A stretch of 64,000 nt of DNA from contig JBEKFI010000001.1 in assembly GCA_050013395.1 (NCBI GenBank), positions 1-64,000 on the forward strand. Direction: 5' to 3'. Below, piece after piece: positions 51,544 to 60,183 of the stretch. Position 1 is the first letter of the stretch, and each line of letters starts with the position of its first letter. A model generated the notes under the pieces. It made no database searches and was not told where the DNA came from. It saw nothing but the letters and a program-made list of their open reading frames with translations. The position numbers and the translations under genes are program-made. This DNA comes from JBEKZD01 sp050013395 (GTDB lineage: Bacteria > Verrucomicrobiota > Verrucomicrobiia > Palsa-1439).

Positions 51544-52453
51544 CTCAGAGAGATTTCAAATCATCGAGGCGCGGCTTCTGGCGACTGACGTCAAATTGTT
51601 TCGGGTCGTCGCGCCGCGGATCGCGCGAAAACGCAAAGCTGGCCAGTTCGTCATTGTTCGGGTCCATGCCCAAGGCGAACGTGTGCCGTTGACCATCGCC
51701 GACTCCGATCCGAAAGACGGCACAATCACGATCATCGTGCAGGGCGTCGGCAAAACGACCCGGCAACTCAACGGCTTGGAGGCCGGCGATCATTTGCCCG
51801 ACGTGGTTGGGCCGCTGGGCAAGCCTTCCGAGATCGAGCGCTACGGCACGGTAACGGTCATCGGAGGCGGCGTGGGCACGGCCATCGCCTACCCGACCGC
51901 CAAGGCGCTGAAGTCGGCGGGCAACCACGTCATTTCCATCATCGGCGCACGCAACCGGGAACTGTTGATCCTCGAACCGGAAATGCGCGCCATCAGTGAT
52001 GAACTCTACGTCACCACCGATGACGGCTCCTACGCCGAGAAAGGCTTCGTCACCGATAAGCTGAAGGCGCTGATGGCCGCGGGCCGAAAGATCGACTACG
52101 TGTTGGCCATCGGTCCGATCCCCATGATGCGCGCCGTGGCCGAAGCGACCCGTCCGCACGGGATCAAGACCATCGTCAGTCTAAACCCGATCATGGTGGA
52201 TGGCACCGGCATGTGCGGCGGCTGCCGCGTGCTGGTGGGCGGTCGCAGCCAGTTCGCCTGCGTGGACGGCCCCGAATTTGACGCCCACCGCGTTGATTTC
52301 GACATACTGATGAAACGCAACGCCATGTACCGCGACGCCGAGCGCGTGGCGCTGGAAAAATTCCTGCAGGACTCCCGGCGCGACGAGAAACCGGCGAACC
52401 ACGAGTGCCGATTGGAGCAAAAGCATCCTGAACTGAGCCGGAGACCGGCCTGA
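51524..52453 (+). CDS. Ferredoxin:NADP+ reductase small subunit, NfnA/sulfide-dehydrogenase-beta type
   Basis: A 309-residue flavoprotein of the dihydroorotate-dehydrogenase electron-transfer type. FAD-binding sequence RVPLTIADSDPKDGTITIIV, then the NAD-binding loop VIGGGVGTAIAYPTAKALK, and a C-terminal [2Fe-2S] site CGGCRVLVGG...FACVDGPEF. With the next gene it forms the two-subunit enzyme that couples ferredoxin, NADH and NADP+. The start codon lies within hypA (overlap about 20 bases). Whether it bifurcates electrons as Nfn or acts as sulfide dehydrogenase cannot be told by eye. Confidence 0.88.
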   Translation: MSTATHNSERFQIIEARLLATDVKLFRVVAPRIARKRKAGQFVIVRVHAQGERVPLTIADSDPKDGTITIIVQGVGKTTRQLNGLEAGDHLPDVVGPLGKPSEIERYGTVTVIGGGVGTAIAYPTAKALKSAGNHVISIIGARNRELLILEPEMRAISDELYVTTDDGSYAEKGFVTDKLKALMAAGRKIDYVLAIGPIPMMRAVAEATRPHGIKTIVSLNPIMVDGTGMCGGCRVLVGGRSQFACVDGPEFDAHRVDFDILMKRNAMYRDAERVALEKFLQDSRRDEKPANHECRLEQKHPELSRRPA

Positions 52454-52484
52454 TTTATTCATGAATTCTCTCCTGTTACGCTGG

Positions 52485-52592
52485 CCCCTCACCTTGATCC
52501 TCTCCCCGTCAACCCCGAAAGCTTTCGGGGCAAGGCCGGGGAGAGGAGGTTTCCCCTCTCCCTTTCAAAGGGAGAGGGTCAGGGTGAGGGTT
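52485..52592. repeat. Composite palindrome between the two Nfn-type genes
   Basis: CCCCTCACCTTGATCCTCTC ... GGGAGAGGGTCAGGGTGAGG, with a CCCCGAAAGCTTTCGGGG inside (52513-52530). It splits the gene pair, which would normally be adjacent, by nearly 200 bases. Confidence 0.88.
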
Positions 52593-52649
52593 GAGCCGTC
52601 TGCGCGGTGCTGGCGATTGAGCGCTTTATGAATAATCCGGGTTAGCATC

Positions 52650-54080
52650 ATGCCCAACACCCTGAATCCAAAAGAGCGAACCAAGATCCCGCGGCAGAAA
52701 ATGCCCGAACAGGAACCGCACGACCGCCGCCGCAATTTCACGGAGGTGAACCTCGGCTTGGATTTCGAACTGGCCAAGCAGGAGGCGATGCGCTGTTTGG
52801 AGTGCGCCAGCCCGAAGTGTGTGGATGGTTGCCCGGTCGGTGTGAAGGTGAAGGATTTTGTCGGGCTGATTCTGGCCGGCAAATATCTGGAGGCGGCGGC
52901 CAAGGTGCGCGAGGACGACGTGTTGCCGGCCGTTACCGGACGCGTTTGCCCGCAGGAGGACCAGTGCGAAGGCGCGTGCGTGCTGAGCAAGAAATTCTCG
53001 CCCCTGGCGATCGGCTACTTGGAACGTTTCGTTGCCGACTACGAACTGCAGGCAGGCCAGGTCGGTTTGCCGCAGAATGCGCCGCCCACCGGCAAACGGG
53101 TGGCCATCGTCGGCAGCGGCCCGGCCGGGTTGAGTTGCGCGGGCGACCTGGTGCAGAAGGGTCATCAGGTCACGGTCCTCGATGCGCTACACGAGATTGG
53201 CGGCGTGCTGATCTATGGCATTCCGGAATTCCGGTTGCCCAAGGAGATTGTGCGGCGGGAAGTTGACAACCTGCACCGCATGGGCGTGGAGTTCGAGACC
53301 GATGTGGTGGTCGGCCAGACCGTCACGGTGGACGAGCTGTTGAACGAGGAGAGGTACGACGCGGTGCTGGTCGCCACGGGCGCGGGCTTGCCGCACTTTC
53401 TGAACATCCAGGGCGAACACCTCTGCGGCGTGTACTCCGCCAACGAGTTCCTCACGCGCGTGAACCTGATGAAAGCCTACCGGTTCCCCGAGTACGACCA
53501 GCCCGTGTTCGATTGCCGGGGCAGGGACGTTGCGGTCGTCGGCGGAGGCAACACCGCCATGGACGCCATCCGCAGCGCGTTGCGGCTCGGCGCCAAGAAC
53601 GCTTATCTTATCTACCGGCGATCCGAGAAGGAGATGCCCGCCCGCATCGAAGAAGTCAAACATGCTCGGGAAGAAGGCGTGCAGTTCCTGACCTTGACCA
53701 ACCCGGTCGAATTCCTCGGCGATGACAAGGGCTGGCTCCGCGCCGCGCGCTGCATCAAAATGGAACTGGGACCGCCCGACGAGTCCGGTCGGCGCCGCCC
53801 GGTACCCATTAAAGGTTCGGAATTCGAATTGCCTTTGCAGATGGTGGTCATTGCGGTCGGCACCAGTGGCAATCCGTTGGTGCAGTCAACGACGCCGGAT
53901 TTGAAGACTAACAAGCACGGATATATCGTGGCCGACTCGGAGACGATGAAGACTTCCAAACGCGGCGTGTTTGGCGCCGGCGACATTGTGACCGGCGCGG
54001 CGACCGTGATCCTGGCGATGGGCGCTGGCCGCAAGGCCGCCAAGGCGATTGATGAGTATTTGAAGACTGGCAACTGGTAG
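52650..54080 (+). CDS. NADPH-dependent glutamate-synthase-type flavoprotein, NfnB/SudA type
   Basis: A 476-residue large subunit. N-terminal [4Fe-4S] cysteines are in CLECASPKCVDGCPVG and RVCPQEDQCEGACV; the FAD loop is VAIVGSGPAGLSCAGDLV and the NADP loop VAVVGGGNTAMDAIR. The C terminus has GVFGAGDIVTGAATVILAMG. Together with the previous gene it links ferredoxin and pyridine nucleotide pools, and its place inside a hydrogenase-Hdr cluster fits a ferredoxin-recycling role. The related glutamate synthase small subunit is the alternative, but the NfnA neighbour decides. Confidence 0.9.
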   Translation: MPNTLNPKERTKIPRQKMPEQEPHDRRRNFTEVNLGLDFELAKQEAMRCLECASPKCVDGCPVGVKVKDFVGLILAGKYLEAAAKVREDDVLPAVTGRVCPQEDQCEGACVLSKKFSPLAIGYLERFVADYELQAGQVGLPQNAPPTGKRVAIVGSGPAGLSCAGDLVQKGHQVTVLDALHEIGGVLIYGIPEFRLPKEIVRREVDNLHRMGVEFETDVVVGQTVTVDELLNEERYDAVLVATGAGLPHFLNIQGEHLCGVYSANEFLTRVNLMKAYRFPEYDQPVFDCRGRDVAVVGGGNTAMDAIRSALRLGAKNAYLIYRRSEKEMPARIEEVKHAREEGVQFLTLTNPVEFLGDDKGWLRAARCIKMELGPPDESGRRRPVPIKGSEFELPLQMVVIAVGTSGNPLVQSTTPDLKTNKHGYIVADSETMKTSKRGVFGAGDIVTGAATVILAMGAGRKAAKAIDEYLKTGNW

Positions 54081-54093
54081 CGAGAAGGACATC

Positions 54094-54462
54094 ATGCACG
54101 AAATGTCCATCGTGGAAGCGTTGCTCGAAGCTGTCGAACGCGAGGTCCGCGCGTACGGCGACGCCCGGGTGGTGTCGATCCGTGTACGCATCGGCGCGCT
54201 GCGTCTGGTCGTGCCGGAGACATTGCGGTTCTGCTACGAGGCGAGTGTCCGGGATACGCCCCTGGCCGGCGCGCAGTTGGAGATCGAGAAATTGCCGGCG
54301 ACAGCACGGTGCCGTGAATGCCGTTGGGAATTTGCGGTGGAAGAGAACTGGTTCGAGTGCCCGCGCTGCCAGTCGGCCGGCGCGGAGTTGCTCACCGGTC
54401 AGGAACTGGATCTGATAAGCATTGAACTGGAAGAACTGCAGGAAGTGGAGGCTGCGAAATGA
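54094..54462 (+). CDS. hypA: Hydrogenase nickel-insertion protein HypA, copy 2
   Basis: A 122-residue paralogue of 51148-51543, again MHEMSIVEALLEAV with CRECRWEF and CPRCQSAG. A hypA duplicated within 3 kb in the same operon is unusual; the copies probably arose together with the insertion of the Nfn-type genes. Its last codon overlaps the hdrC start (ATGA). Confidence 0.92.
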   Translation: MHEMSIVEALLEAVEREVRAYGDARVVSIRVRIGALRLVVPETLRFCYEASVRDTPLAGAQLEIEKLPATARCRECRWEFAVEENWFECPRCQSAGAELLTGQELDLISIELEELQEVEAAK

Positions 54463-55031
54463 CAACCATCCGGGAAACAATCAAATACGACGCCGAACGC
54501 GACCGCAATTTCCCCAAGGAGATCATGGCGCGTCATGGCTGCGAAAAACTCTATGGGTGCATCCAGTGCGGAACGTGCTCGGCGACCTGTCCGGTCAGTA
54601 GTTACATGGATCACACGCCACGACAATTGATGGCGTTGACGCGGGCGGGGTTCAAGAAGGAAGTCCTCAGCAGCCTGACAATCTGGCTCTGCGCCTCCTG
54701 CTACGCTTGCACGGTGGATTGCCCCAAGGAAATCAAGATCACCGATATCATGTACGCACTAAAGCGCCGGGCGATTGAGGAGGGCGTCTATCCGAAACGG
54801 TTCCCGATCCCGATACTGGCGCGCGAGTTCTTCAAGATGGTGAAGAACCGAGGCCGCATCACCGAGAACGAGCTCGCCATGCGCATGTTTCTGCAATCGA
54901 ACTGGTTCGCCATGATGAAGACGTGGCGGCTCGGCCTGAACCTGATGCGCACCGGCCGATTCCCCATAAAACCTGAATCGATGGCAAAGCCTGAGAAGCT
55001 CGCGTCGCTCTTCCAAGGAGGCCCGCGATGA
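54459..55031 (+). CDS. hdrC: Heterodisulfide reductase subunit C-like iron-sulfur protein
   Basis: A 190-residue protein with two [4Fe-4S] sites, CIQCGTCSATCP and CASCYACTVDCP, in the HdrC arrangement. It passes electrons between HdrA and HdrB. The C-terminal 80 residues are basic and helical. In bacteria the Hdr-type complex probably reduces a thiol/disulfide or other acceptor, not coenzyme M-S-S-coenzyme B. An element of repeat sequence separates it from hdrB. Confidence 0.87.
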   Translation: MTTIRETIKYDAERDRNFPKEIMARHGCEKLYGCIQCGTCSATCPVSSYMDHTPRQLMALTRAGFKKEVLSSLTIWLCASCYACTVDCPKEIKITDIMYALKRRAIEEGVYPKRFPIPILAREFFKMVKNRGRITENELAMRMFLQSNWFAMMKTWRLGLNLMRTGRFPIKPESMAKPEKLASLFQGGPR

Positions 55032-55081
55032 ATTCCGTGACGTCGTTGGTAGGGCGCGACAGCGTGAAGCGCAGTTGCGAT

Positions 55082-55197
55082 CCCCTCTCCCTCGTGAGGG
55101 AGAGGGTCAGGGTGAGGGTGCCGGCTGCGTTGCGAGAACACCCCCTCACCTCAGTCCTCTCCCCGAGCGCGTCAGCGCCTCGGGGCGATGAGGAGGT
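55082..55197. repeat. Composite palindromes between hdrC and hdrB
   Basis: Two elements in a row: CCCCTCTCCCTCGTGAGGGA...GGGTGAGGG (55082-55120) and CCCCCTCACCTCAGTCCTCT...GGGGCGATGAGGAGG (55141-55197). The AGGAGG at its end lies ten bases before the hdrB ATG and is the best ribosome binding site for that gene. Confidence 0.88.
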
Positions 55198-55206
55198 TTC
55201 TGAACC

Positions 55207-56079
55207 ATGAAATTCACCTATTTCCCCGGCTGTTCACTGAAAGGCTCCGGCCGCGCCTACGAGGAATCGCTGTTGGCGGTCTGCAAACAGCTCGGCGTCG
55301 AACTGGAGGAATTGGACGACTGGAACTGCTGCGGCGCGACCGCTTACATGGCGGTCAGCGAACGCCAGGCCTTCGGGCTGGCCGCGCGCAATCTCGCGCT
55401 GGCGGAACAACAGCCGCACGAACTGCTCGCGCCGTGCAGCGCCTGTTATATGGTGCTGAAGAAAACCCAGAAGTACGTCGCCGAGTATCCGCTGATTGGG
55501 CAAGAGGTGCACGACGCGCTCAACAGGTGCGGACTCAAGTACGCCGGCACGGCCGGAGTCCGTCATCCGCTCGATGTATTGGTCAACGACATCGGCCTCG
55601 ATGCGATCAAGAAGCAGGTCAAGATGCCGCTCAAAGGCTTCAAGGTCGCACCGTACTACGGCTGCCAGATCGTGCGGCCATACGCGGACTTCGACGACCA
55701 GCACAACCCGGTGCTCATGGACAAGCTATTCAAAGCGCTCGGCGCTGAAGTGGTGAAATACCCGCTGAAGACGCGGTGCTGCGGCGGCAGTCTGACCGGT
55801 ACGTTGCCGGAAGCCGGTCTGGGACTGAGTTTCCATCTCTTGCGGGAAGCGCAACGCCGTGGCGCGAACGTGCTGGCGACGGTCTGCCCGCTCTGCCAGT
55901 TCAACCTCGACGCCTACCAGAGGGACATGTCCAGCAAGTACGAGCCGGTGCACATGCCCATCGTTTATTTCACACAGTTGATGGGTTTGGCGTTCGGGTT
56001 GGACGCGAAAACGCTGGGTCTGCATCGCGGCATTATTTCCATTGAACCGCTATTGAATAAACAAGAGGTAGCAGCATGA
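55207..56079 (+). CDS. hdrB: Heterodisulfide reductase subunit B-like protein
   Basis: A 290-residue protein with two cysteine-rich CCG domains: PGCSLKGSGRAYEES, WNCCGATAYMA and APCSACYMVLKK in the first, APYYGCQIVRPY, TRCCGGSLTGT and TVCPLCQFNLD in the second. These bind the noncubane [4Fe-4S] clusters used for disulfide reduction. The ribosome binding site AGGAGG comes from the adjoining repeat. Its last codon overlaps the hdrA start (ATGA). Confidence 0.92.
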   Translation: MKFTYFPGCSLKGSGRAYEESLLAVCKQLGVELEELDDWNCCGATAYMAVSERQAFGLAARNLALAEQQPHELLAPCSACYMVLKKTQKYVAEYPLIGQEVHDALNRCGLKYAGTAGVRHPLDVLVNDIGLDAIKKQVKMPLKGFKVAPYYGCQIVRPYADFDDQHNPVLMDKLFKALGAEVVKYPLKTRCCGGSLTGTLPEAGLGLSFHLLREAQRRGANVLATVCPLCQFNLDAYQRDMSSKYEPVHMPIVYFTQLMGLAFGLDAKTLGLHRGIISIEPLLNKQEVAA

Positions 56080-58064
56080 AAGAGCAATCCGACGGCGACA
56101 TTCGCATCGGGTGTTACGTCTGCCATTGCGGCACGAACATAGCCGGGGTGATCAACGTTAAGGCGGTGACAGAGTACGCCGCCAAACTGCCGTGCGTGGT
56201 TGTGTCACGCGACTACAAGTACATGTGCTCCGATCCGGGCCAGGCGCTGATCCAGCAGGACATCAAGGACCATAAGTTGAACCGCGTCGTCGTCGCGTCG
56301 TGCTCACCACTGTTGCACGAGCGCACCTTCCGCAATGCCTTGGAAGGCGGCGGGCTGAATCCGTTCTGTCTCCAGATGGTCAACATCCGCGAGCATGACT
56401 CGTGGGTGCACGAACCGGGCAAACCAGCGACCGAAAAGGCGCGGGCGTTGGTGCGCGCCGCGATCAAGCGCGTTGCGTTGCACAAACCGCTGGAGAAGAA
56501 GGAGACCAAGATTCATCGCGATGTGCTGGTGGTCGGCGGCGGCATTGCCGGGATTCACGCGTCTCTGACTCTGGCCAACGGCGGCATGACCGTTTACCTC
56601 GTCGAACGCGAGGCGACGATCGGCGGGCACATGGCGAAGTTCGACAAGACGTTCCCGACGCTCGACTGCGCAGCGTGCATTCTTACGCCGAAGATGTCGG
56701 CCGTCGGCGAGAACCCGAACATCAAGCTGTGGACCTACTCAGAAGTCGTGAAGGTCGAGGGCTACGTCGGCAACTACAAGGTGACGGTGAAACGCAAGCC
56801 GCGATATATTATCGAGGATTTGTGCGTCGGCTGCATGAAATGCGTCGAGGCGTGCGTGTACAAGGAGGGAAAGACCGAGGACGACTTCAACGAAGGTCTC
56901 TCCAAGCGCAAACCCGTGTACATGCCGTTCCCGCAGGCGACGCCGTTTTTGGTGCTGTTTGATCCGGAAGCCTGCATCCAGCTCAAGACGGGCAAATGCA
57001 AGAAGACCTGCGTCGAGGTGTGCGATCGCAAGGCGATCAAGTTCGACCAAAAGGAAGAACTTGTCGAGATCAACGTCGGCACGATCATTCTCGCCACTGG
57101 TTTCCAGACGTTCGACGGGAAACGTTTGCCGCAATACGGCTACGGCGTGCATCCAAACGTGTTCTCCGCGATGCAAGTCGAACGCATGGTCAATGCCAGC
57201 GGCCCGACCGAAGGCCACATCACATTGAAGGACGGCGGCAAACCGAAGGCGGTCGGTATCATCCACTGCGTCGGCTCGCGCGACAACCGCACCAACCGCT
57301 GGTGTTCGCGCGTCTGCTGCATGTACTCGATGAAGCTCGCCCACCTTATCAAGCAGCACACTGATGCCGAGGTGTTCAACTTCTACATCGATATCCGCGC
57401 GCCCGGCAAAGGATACGAGGAGTTTTACGAGCGGTTGCAGGAGGAAGGTGTCCATTTCATCCGCGGCCGCGTCGCCGAAGTCACCGACTGGGCGGCGAGG
57501 AAAGAGGAGGAAGGCAGACTCGTGATCCGCGTCGAGGACACGCTTGCCGGTTTCGTTCGGCGTATCCCGGTTGACATGGTTGTTCTGGCGAACGGTCTCG
57601 AACCGCAAGCCGACTCCCAGGATGTGCGGCGGATGTTCAACATCAGTTGCTCGACCGAAGGCTGGTTCCTGGAGCGCCACCCGAAACTCGCGCCCGTGAA
57701 CACCTTCACCGACGGCATTTTCCTGGCCGGTTGCTGTCAAGGCCCGAAAGACATCCCCGACACGGTCGCCCAAGCGGGTGCGGCCGCGGCGGAGGCGTAT
57801 GCGTTGATCAACGCCGGCGTAATCGAGCTTGAACCGAATACGAGCTACGTCGTGGCTGACGATTGCAGCGGATGCAAGACCTGCATCCCGCTTTGCCCGT
57901 ACACGGCGATCAGCCGCGACGAGGTGAAAAAGAAGGCCGTCATCAACGAGGCGTTGTGCAAAGGTTGCGGCGTATGCGTCGCGGCCTGCCCGAGCGGGTC
58001 GATTTACCAGAACCTGTTCAGCGACGAAGAAATCTTCAGCGAAATCGAAGCGGTCATCGGATGA
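56076..58064 (+). CDS. hdrA: Heterodisulfide reductase subunit A-like flavoprotein
   Basis: A 662-residue flavoprotein that is the bifurcating part of Hdr complexes. N-terminal cysteine set VCHCGTNIAG, then VLVVGGGIAGIHASLTLANG for FAD near residue 155. Ferredoxin-type clusters are in CVGCMKCVEACVYKE, CIQLKTGKCKKTCVEVC, CSGCKTCIPLCPYTA and CKGCGVCVAACPSG. The LDCAACILTPK loop and ETLxxC-type regions are typical of bacterial HdrA. It would pass electrons from MvhD to ferredoxin and to HdrBC. After it, a foreign HEAT gene interrupts the operon before mvhD. Confidence 0.94.
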   Translation: MKEQSDGDIRIGCYVCHCGTNIAGVINVKAVTEYAAKLPCVVVSRDYKYMCSDPGQALIQQDIKDHKLNRVVVASCSPLLHERTFRNALEGGGLNPFCLQMVNIREHDSWVHEPGKPATEKARALVRAAIKRVALHKPLEKKETKIHRDVLVVGGGIAGIHASLTLANGGMTVYLVEREATIGGHMAKFDKTFPTLDCAACILTPKMSAVGENPNIKLWTYSEVVKVEGYVGNYKVTVKRKPRYIIEDLCVGCMKCVEACVYKEGKTEDDFNEGLSKRKPVYMPFPQATPFLVLFDPEACIQLKTGKCKKTCVEVCDRKAIKFDQKEELVEINVGTIILATGFQTFDGKRLPQYGYGVHPNVFSAMQVERMVNASGPTEGHITLKDGGKPKAVGIIHCVGSRDNRTNRWCSRVCCMYSMKLAHLIKQHTDAEVFNFYIDIRAPGKGYEEFYERLQEEGVHFIRGRVAEVTDWAARKEEEGRLVIRVEDTLAGFVRRIPVDMVVLANGLEPQADSQDVRRMFNISCSTEGWFLERHPKLAPVNTFTDGIFLAGCCQGPKDIPDTVAQAGAAAAEAYALINAGVIELEPNTSYVVADDCSGCKTCIPLCPYTAISRDEVKKKAVINEALCKGCGVCVAACPSGSIYQNLFSDEEIFSEIEAVIG

Positions 58065-58065
58065 G

Positions 58066-58183
58066 GAAAATCCGAAATCCGAATATCGAAATCCGAAATG
58101 AGCACGAAGCCCAAATGACAAAACGCGGCAAACAACGGCAGATGAAACCGCAGATGAACACAGATGGACGCGGATTCACAACC
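58066..58183. repeat. Left arm of an inverted repeat around the HEAT gene
   Basis: Sequence rich in AAATCCGAAATCCGAATATC, then ACAACGGCAGATGAAACCGC and GATGGACGCGGATTCACAAC. Its reverse complement recurs at 59438-59560 with changes. Confidence 0.65.
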
Positions 58184-58349
58184 TCAGGTTGTCATTCTGA
58201 GCGAAGCAAAGAATCTCAGTCGTCAGGGCATGGTGGCGCGGGCGTCTCGCCTGCGGTTGTTCCAAGCCGGAAAGGAGACTCGAGATGAATGCGTCCGAGT
58301 CAGGCAACCGTAAGAGTCAAGAGTTGCCCCGAGCAACGACGAGGGGGAC

Positions 58350-59309
58350 ATGCTAGACGCGGTCAAATGCCGGATTCTTGGTCACGTGCGAGGGGCTGAA
58401 TATGACCGCACTTCCAAATGCGACAGATGTCATACGATGTTGCCAGACCCGGACAAACTTCGAGAAGTCATCAGGAAACCGCCGAATGACGAGGTTCGTA
58501 ACCAAGCCATTGCACTATATAAACAGATTGTTTGTGAAGCACCGTATTCCGCGGGTTGCCCTCAGTGTTCGAAGGCGATCAGTGTTTTACGCTTCTTGGT
58601 GACGGAGGTGACTCGTTGTAAGCACTGTGGCGCAACAATGGTGTTCCTTGAATGCGGATTCCATGATTACGTAGATGCCCTTCCAATTGAAGAAAAGCTC
58701 TCGGATTTCTATCGGGGATTGATTTCTGCAATCCAAGAAATGAGGCGAGAGGAAGATGTAGAGCACGATGGGACTCGCCTCCGTATCGTACCGGCTGATG
58801 TCGTTCAAGCGGTTCAGACGAGAAATGAGGAAGCGCTACTTCGATATCTCGATGTCCATACCGAACTTGAATGGGATCGAAGTCCATTTGGAGAACTCCA
58901 AGACTTCACACCATTTGACAAAGGCGCGATGATCCGAGCTGTGGCGGCAAGAGAACTCGGGAGATTAAGGTCGCACAGAGGCGTTGATCAATTGAACGCG
59001 ATATTGTTCAACGATCCCAATGCGGAGGTCAAGCGAAGCGCGGCGATTGCTCTAGGCGAAATAAACTACTACCCCGCCGCCTCCGCTCTCATCGCGGCTC
59101 TGCGAAACTGCTCGGAGGATGTTGGTGTCCGAATAATGGCTGCATTAGCGCTTGGTCAGTACTGCGATGAGGAGAGCGAGGCAGCGTTGAAGGCATGTCT
59201 TCCTGCAACTGGCGTCAAAGAAAACGGCGCTCGGGCCAAACTACGCGCTGCAATAGTAGCTGCTCTGAAGTCGCGCGGTGTCGCAAGTGCCGGCATACTC
59301 AAGATTTGA
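58350..59309 (+). CDS. Zinc-ribbon and HEAT-repeat protein inserted in the Hdr-Mvh cluster
   Basis: A 319-residue protein. The N terminus holds three short cysteine pairs (CDRCHTM, CPQCSKA, CKHCGAT), probably zinc-ribbon like, and the C-terminal half three HEAT/PBS-type helices (AVAARELGRLRSHRGVDQLN, AEVKRSAAIALGEINYYPAA). GC is clearly lower than in the hydrogenase genes around it. It is flanked by inverted repeats and separates hdrA from mvhD. There is no reason to think it is part of the Hdr complex; it looks acquired. Function unknown. Confidence 0.7.
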   Translation: MLDAVKCRILGHVRGAEYDRTSKCDRCHTMLPDPDKLREVIRKPPNDEVRNQAIALYKQIVCEAPYSAGCPQCSKAISVLRFLVTEVTRCKHCGATMVFLECGFHDYVDALPIEEKLSDFYRGLISAIQEMRREEDVEHDGTRLRIVPADVVQAVQTRNEEALLRYLDVHTELEWDRSPFGELQDFTPFDKGAMIRAVAARELGRLRSHRGVDQLNAILFNDPNAEVKRSAAIALGEINYYPAASALIAALRNCSEDVGVRIMAALALGQYCDEESEAALKACLPATGVKENGARAKLRAAIVAALKSRGVASAGILKI

Positions 59310-59437
59310 CTAAATGAATGGGTTAACTTCTGACACATGACAATGATACACACAGCCGCAAGCCGGGACGCTTGCACTGCCATGACAACGACGAAACGAC
59401 AGAGATGCTTCGACAAGCTCAGCATGACAGTGGTGAG

Positions 59438-59560
59438 GAATCCGCGTCCATCCGCGTTCATCTGCGGCTTCACCGGCCGTTGTTTCGGTCATTTGAGTTT
59501 TCGTCATTCGGGTTTGTTTCGGATTTCGAATTTCGTGCTTCGGATTTCGCGGCGGCTCGC
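59438..59560. repeat. Right arm of an inverted repeat around the HEAT gene
   Basis: Complement of the left arm: GTCCATCCGCGTTCATCTGC, then ACCGGCCGTTGTTTCGG and TTCGGATTTCGAATTTCGTG. The two arms face each other around 58350-59309. A further pair of the AAATCCGAAA...TTTCGGATTT type lies between mvhG and mvhA (61726-61930). Confidence 0.65.
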
Positions 59561-59575
59561 CGCTGAGGAGAATAA

Positions 59576-60115
59576 ATGATAAATCAAACCACCGTACAAC
59601 CCCAACCTGCCACCAGCACCGCCGCGTTTGAGCCGCGCATCGTCGCGTTCTTCTGCAACTGGTGCACCTACACCGCCGCGGACCTGGCCGGCGTGTCGCG
59701 CATGAAATACGCGCCCAACGTTCGCATCATCCGCCTGATGTGCTCAGGCCGGCTGGATCCGCAATTCATCATGGCCGCGTTCGCGAAGGGCGCGGACGGC
59801 GTGCTCATCGGCGGCTGCCACCCCGGCGACTGCCACTACGTCGAGGGCAATTATAAGACGCTCCGCCGGATGGATCTCCTGAAGCGGATGTTGAAAGACC
59901 TCGGCATCGAGGAAGACCGCGTCCGCCTCGAATGGATCAGCGCCAGTGAAGGCGACAAGGTCAAGTGGGCCGTCAACGATATTGTCGAGAAAGTCCGTGC
60001 GCTTGGCCCGTTGAACATGCCCGGGAAATTCAAGGATTGGGACAAGGAGATTGAGGAGCTGGCCGGGGAAGTTCAGGCCCAGGATAAAGAGCAAGCACCG
60101 GCACACGTCGCATGA
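59576..60115 (+). CDS. mvhD: Hydrogenase/Hdr-linking subunit MvhD ([2Fe-2S])
   Basis: A 179-residue protein with the MvhD signature: IVAFFCNWCTYTAADLAGVS, IIRLMCSGRLDP and GGCHPGDCHYVEGN give five or more cysteines for a [2Fe-2S] cluster. It carries electrons from the hydrogenase MvhAG to HdrA. The start at 59576 gives a 20-residue flexible N-terminal extension. Its stop overlaps an ATG in the inserted DUF559 element. Confidence 0.92.
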   Translation: MINQTTVQPQPATSTAAFEPRIVAFFCNWCTYTAADLAGVSRMKYAPNVRIIRLMCSGRLDPQFIMAAFAKGADGVLIGGCHPGDCHYVEGNYKTLRRMDLLKRMLKDLGIEEDRVRLEWISASEGDKVKWAVNDIVEKVRALGPLNMPGKFKDWDKEIEELAGEVQAQDKEQAPAHVA

Positions 60116-60139
60116 ACCACGGAATTCACAGGGATCTGT

Positions 60140-60183
60140 CTCCTCTCCCCCGTCGTACGGGGGAGAGGATCAAGGTGAGGGGG
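60140..60183. repeat. Composite palindrome before the intact DUF559 gene
   Basis: CTCCTCTCCCCCGTCGTACG, GGGGAGAGGATCAAGGTGAG, GGGG, then at once the ATG of the DUF559 gene. GGTGAGGGGG would be its ribosome binding site. Matches 31853-31917 in sequence and position. Confidence 0.9.

Noticed and set aside
55028..55210. A 60-codon frame between hdrC and hdrB
   Set aside because: It consists entirely of composite palindrome sequence; treated as repeat.
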